From positions 62,001-126,000 of the forward strand of contig DASVVT010000015.1 of the NCBI GenBank assembly GCA_036386415.1: a stretch of DNA of 64,000 bases. The letters are read 5' to 3'. Below the pieces are notes generated by a model. It worked only from the letters and a program-made list of their open reading frames with translations, was not told where the DNA came from and searched no databases. The first letter of the stretch is position 1. The number at the start of each line of letters is the position of its first letter. Below are positions 60,666-64,000 of this stretch, one piece after another. This stretch comes from DASVVT01 sp036386415 (GTDB lineage Bacteria > Acidobacteriota > Blastocatellia > Pyrinomonadales > Pyrinomonadaceae). A program made the position numbers and the translations under genes.

Positions 60666-60727
60666 CGCAGGACAGGAGAGGAGATGCAATGCGCGTTTCC
60701 CTCCGTGCCTTTTGCTCCTGTCCTGCG
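60666..60727 (-). terminator. Hairpin after the secreted protein gene
   Basis: CGCAGGACAGGAG (60666-60678) and CTCCTGTCCTGCG (60715-60727) are exact complements. It lies 17 bases beyond the stop of the minus-strand gene and could end its transcript; no strong T-run follows. Confidence 0.6.
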
Positions 60728-60743
60728 CCGGTGATGTCTTTCC

Positions 60744-61889
60744 TTACTGGCACGCATCGTTACCGACGACCGTATAGCTGGCCTGCGAGAGCACGACATC
60801 TATGCTGGGCGCGCTGTCCACGATGACCGAGCCAACACTCACATACATGTAGATTTGATCCAGCTTCTGGGGCGGATACTGATTCGGCATCGGACTGCCT
60901 ATCTTGCTGGTCGAGACGGTGATTGTGATCGAGCCGTTTAGCGGGTCATAACTGCCCGCATCGGCGTCGCCCAGCGTTGTTCCGCCCGTACCGTACTTGT
61001 AACTCACCGCTCCAAACAGGTCTGTTCTCATATCGACGAAATATTGTTGCCCGGCGACGTTGGGCGTTCTGAAGTAGACGCGCCAGGCTGAGTTGGGCGG
61101 GAGCCAGTTGAGGTCGCGCACCTTCATGGTAAAGACCAGGCTGTCAGGCCCGGCTGACGCAGGCTCGCCGATGTAGATGGTGTCGATGTCATGGGCTGGC
61201 TGTGCGTCCTTCGAGTCTCCTATGATGTCTGTGAGCACGGTCTCTCCAGGCACGCCGCACGGACTCCCTGCGGGAATCGCTACGACGCTGGCCGAAGCTG
61301 CGTACTGGTCGGCTGCTGTCGCAGCGGTATAGACGACGAGCACCCTGTATTGCCCCGTCCCGTTGAAGCTCGGAGTGAGGTCTGTGATCTCATGCGTGGT
61401 GGCTGAGCCCGGCAGATTATGTCTCGATTCTGCGATGATGTATGCGCGGGCGGGTGTGTCTCTGAGGACGTAGAGATCGTAATCAGTGGTCGGCAACAGC
61501 CAGTCTATCCTGATGCGTGCGACCTTGCCCATCCAGTCATCGGTCGTTCCGGCAATATTCAAAAGGAAGCTATCGCAATTGACTCCCTCCACGCAGGAGG
61601 GAAGAAGATCTGGAACTCCGGCGAAAGAGGGTAGGGAGGGCGCAGCCGGGCCGGTCGCCGTGCCGCCCCATGTGACAGGGGCTGTAGCAGCCGGATCGAG
61701 TGTGGCGGACTCGGGCGAAGACGCCTTTGCGTCCAGCGCCGGAGCGAACATTAAAATCGCGACGGTCAACAGGAGCGTTGGAAACGTCCACCGTCCCTTT
61801 CGGCTGGCTCTTCCGGTCAACTCGTGCCTGGAAAAATGGCTTGAACCATTGAGGACTCTAGCGAGATACTCTGACAGATGCACTAACAT
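60744..61889 (-). CDS. Secreted protein with pre-peptidase-type beta domain
   Basis: A 381-residue exported protein. After a 35-residue polar start comes a hydrophobic signal segment (LLLTVAILMFAPALDAKA). Residues about 80-200 resemble a PPC-type jelly-roll: DDWMGKVARIRIDWLLPTTD, YDLYVLRDTPARAYI and HEITDLTPSFNGTGQYRVLV. The second half (about 220-380) is another beta-rich region (DSLVFTMKVRDLNWLPPNSA). No enzyme motif was seen. It is probably a surface or secreted binding protein. A shorter start after the polar segment is possible. Confidence 0.65.
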   Translation of the reverse strand: MLVHLSEYLARVLNGSSHFSRHELTGRASRKGRWTFPTLLLTVAILMFAPALDAKASSPESATLDPAATAPVTWGGTATGPAAPSLPSFAGVPDLLPSCVEGVNCDSFLLNIAGTTDDWMGKVARIRIDWLLPTTDYDLYVLRDTPARAYIIAESRHNLPGSATTHEITDLTPSFNGTGQYRVLVVYTAATAADQYAASASVVAIPAGSPCGVPGETVLTDIIGDSKDAQPAHDIDTIYIGEPASAGPDSLVFTMKVRDLNWLPPNSAWRVYFRTPNVAGQQYFVDMRTDLFGAVSYKYGTGGTTLGDADAGSYDPLNGSITITVSTSKIGSPMPNQYPPQKLDQIYMYVSVGSVIVDSAPSIDVVLSQASYTVVGNDACQ

Positions 61890-62468
61890 GACAATAAACT
61901 CCTTTTACGGCGATCTATAGCTGGCATGGCCGCGCCGAACGGCAATACCTACGCCCGTGCTCGTTCCAGTGAAGGACTAGAGCTTACTTGACCAAGCAAG
62001 TACTTGGAGTGCAGTCCGATCTCGCAGGGGTGAGACATGTATCAACGCCTTGAAAAATTAGGCGCTGTCCGCATCGTCGTTACAATGTGCAGGGGCTTTC
62101 AGGCGGTCTGCGTACTGCATGCTGCGTTCCAGTTGCGGCGACCGCCTAAATTTCTAATGCTTTCAGCCTGGATGATGCGGCAGCGCGGTTGAGAAATTCT
62201 TGAGGTGAGCGCTGATTGACCAAAGCGTATGGGTTCGTTTCTGCTGCCGGTCAGCTTTCGAGTTCGATGAAAAACTATCAGGTAGCTGTCCACCTGCTTA
62301 TCAGGTCATCGGCAGCAGTATGCGCAAGGTATTATTTCAAGACATTTTAAGGATGCGCCATTGTCAATTTGTAACACTTGATCTCCTGACCACAGGCGGA
62401 CAATCGTTATCGCCCCCCTCAGTAAAGACGACGCGACTCCGGGTATTTTGAACCAATGTAAAAAGGTA
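61890..62468. other. 579-base gap upstream of the secreted protein gene
   Basis: No gene was accepted. Short frames on both strands show no recognisable protein. The stretch should contain the promoter of the minus-strand secreted protein gene. I see no long repeat or RNA structure here. Confidence 0.5.
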
Positions 62469-62507
62469 AATCGCGAAGAGAAGACGATGAGTCGTCTCTT
62501 CGCGATT
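62469..62507 (-). terminator. Intrinsic terminator of the GWxTD gene
   Basis: AATCGCGAAGAG (62469-62480) and CTCTTCGCGATT (62496-62507) form a 12-bp stem, with ACGA/TCGT pairing further in. On the minus strand it is followed by TTACCTTTTTAC. It starts 27 bases after the stop codon. Confidence 0.82.
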
Positions 62508-62533
62508 CAGGGGTCGCAGATTGAAGCCTAGCC

Positions 62534-64000
62534 TTACTGCGTGATCGTAAATTTGGCCGACTGCGTGAGCGTTTGGCTGGAGACGCGGTCGCGTATGCGA
62601 ATCGCCAGCTCGTAGCCGCCGGGCGCAAGCTGGTCTGTGCGCAGCAGCCTGGCGAGCGTCAGGCGTTGACCGGAATCCGACATGCCTTTCCAGTCCTCGG
62701 CCTGCTTGCCTACCTCTTTGCCATCCTTCAAGATCACATATTCGACATCAACGGAAGGGCGCAGGGTGGTCTGGTCAACCCCTGCGTTGTAGACCTGCAA
62801 GTAGAGACCGAGCGGATCGCCCCGTCGATAGTTGCCCGAAACATTCGGGATCACCTTGTACTCGCCGATGGTGAACATGCCCGCCGGTGGCTGACCGCCG
62901 AGACCCTGAAGCCGCGCGGCCAGGATGAGCGTCGAGGTCGCGAGTTTTTCCGCCGTATACTTTGGAACCGTAAAGCCCATGTGGCGGACGCCGGTCGCGC
63001 CGGAAACCACGTCGCGCACGACCACGTCAACCTTATACGTTCCGGGCGCGAGCGGCACGGCTTTCTGGTACGCAGACTTGCGATCCTTCATGTCTGTCAG
63101 CTCTTCTGCGGTGGCGCTCGTCGTCACAGGGTCTTCAAAAATCCCTGCGCGACGGCCTGAGACGGCAGTGATGCGACCGAAGATATTGAGCCGCGCTTGC
63201 TGCACGCCGCCGACATCCTGAAAAACCAGGTCTTTATTCTCGGCTTGGATGGTAAAGGCCGTCAGCACGCGCTCTTCCGACTGGCGGAAGAAATCGACGC
63301 GCATATCGAAGCTGAGCGGATTGTCTTCGACCTTACCTGTATCCGAGCTGGTGAGTGTCTCCAGATCGCTGAACTTAACCGCCGGTGGCCGCTCAAGATT
63401 GGTCAGTATTGAGAGGCGCTCGAAAGGCTGATCCTGCACACGCGAACAGGTGGAGCAGCCTAAAAACTCCTGGCGGGCGCTTTGATCCGCCAAGCCGATC
63501 TGCTCGTGGAATGTCTTGCCATAACCGGGTATCCAGGCCATCGCATCCTTCTCATTCGGAGAACGCGCGATGCGAAACTCACCGCTGCCGGTCGGATCGA
63601 CGAACTCTATCTCGATGCCGGAGCCGACGCCAGGCAGATAGCGATAGAACCAGATTTCAAACGGATAGGTCGTCGTAGAGCCGCCGCCATGATAGGCAGG
63701 GCGCTCGTAGAGGCCGCCGTTCGGATGCGACTCGACCTCATCGGCCTTGCCAAACTTGATGTAGATGCGCCCGCGATCCGTCATCCAGCCGGGGCGGCCT
63801 GAGGTGAAGTGCTCGTTGGCGTAGGCGATGCGCTCATAATAGATCTCGCGGTATTCGTTCTCTTCCGTATCCGGGTCTGGATCACGACGCCGCCAGAACT
63901 GTTCTATGAACTGCTCGCGCTCCTCGTCGGTGGCGAGCTTTTTGAATGCCTTACGCTCTTCATCCGTGATGATGTAGGCGACATCCTTTTCGAGCCACTC
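62534..64000 (-). CDS. GWxTD domain-containing protein (N-terminus outside window)
   Basis: About 488 residues are visible and the frame is open to the window edge. The N-terminal part has DEEREQFIEQFWRRRDPDPD, then RPGWMTDRGRIYIKFGKADE, which is the GWxTD motif region. The C-terminal half contains several beta-rich segments (VPLAPGTYKVDVVVRDVVSG, then TLARLLRTDQLAPGGYELAI), ending in AKFTITQ. GWxTD proteins are typical of Acidobacteriota and related phyla; their function is unknown, and they are usually exported. A likely terminator follows. Confidence 0.88.
   Translation of the reverse strand, partial: EWLEKDVAYIITDEERKAFKKLATDEEREQFIEQFWRRRDPDPDTEENEYREIYYERIAYANEHFTSGRPGWMTDRGRIYIKFGKADEVESHPNGGLYERPAYHGGGSTTTYPFEIWFYRYLPGVGSGIEIEFVDPTGSGEFRIARSPNEKDAMAWIPGYGKTFHEQIGLADQSARQEFLGCSTCSRVQDQPFERLSILTNLERPPAVKFSDLETLTSSDTGKVEDNPLSFDMRVDFFRQSEERVLTAFTIQAENKDLVFQDVGGVQQARLNIFGRITAVSGRRAGIFEDPVTTSATAEELTDMKDRKSAYQKAVPLAPGTYKVDVVVRDVVSGATGVRHMGFTVPKYTAEKLATSTLILAARLQGLGGQPPAGMFTIGEYKVIPNVSGNYRRGDPLGLYLQVYNAGVDQTTLRPSVDVEYVILKDGKEVGKQAEDWKGMSDSGQRLTLARLLRTDQLAPGGYELAIRIRDRVSSQTLTQSAKFTITQ

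Overview
The window looks like a chromosomal segment of an Acidobacteriota bacterium, probably of the Blastocatellia type. This is inferred from gene content: a GWxTD protein, a PilS/PilR/pilin cluster with sigma-54 type promoters, S9, M16 and M48 peptidases, a delta-60 repeat protein, a LolA-like protein next to an ABC exporter, and many structured intergenic repeats. No rRNA or tRNA gene was seen, so the assignment is an inference. Most of the window is GC-rich and tightly packed. Two stretches are visibly more AT-rich and look acquired: 673-1560 and about 32930-46050.

Layout. 1-4000: end of glyA, a two-gene TIR/RelE islet, a DinG-type helicase and a QueD-like protein. 4100-9000: a DapB-like reductase, a cupin, a TPM-domain lipoprotein and three signalling genes (NtrC-type regulator, histidine-kinase-like protein, single-domain receiver). 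9000-12700: an RsbRD-like protein coupled to a large PAS-containing hybrid-free histidine kinase. 12700-17540: DinB, an Asp/Glu racemase homologue, LolA and an ABC export operon. 17568-24774: a glycan or lipid glycosylation operon (acyltransferase, two multi-pass membrane proteins, methyltransferase, GT2 transferase). 24800-30140: two type IV pilins with pilR and pilS. 30255-32906: an S9 peptidase and a VOC protein.

33070-46044 is a gene-cassette array with nine recognisable attC sites and no integrase in view (a CALIN). Its cassettes encode a small membrane protein, an SRPBCC-like protein, a secreted alpha/beta hydrolase, an OmpA-like protein, an SOS module (SRAP, UmuD, UmuC), an HNH protein, a three-gene TrypCO2/trypsin-like protease/helical repeat system, a secreted metallo-beta-lactamase-fold protein and a DUF1330 protein. 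The protease system and the TIR/RelE pair are the best candidates for undescribed conflict systems.

46139-64000 returns to ordinary chromosome: an NHL-repeat/M23-like fusion, M48 peptidase, GNAT, a 12-copy 21-bp tandem repeat, a delta-60 repeat protein, an M16 peptidase, nadB, endonuclease V, a secreted protein and a partial GWxTD protein.

A second layer runs through the chromosomal part: at least 17 intergenic inverted repeats whose arms are built from short tandem words. The word differs from place to place. Many arms start inside the stop codon of the upstream gene, and several supply the last or first residues of proteins. In contrast, the cassette array contains none of these elements and uses attC sites between genes.
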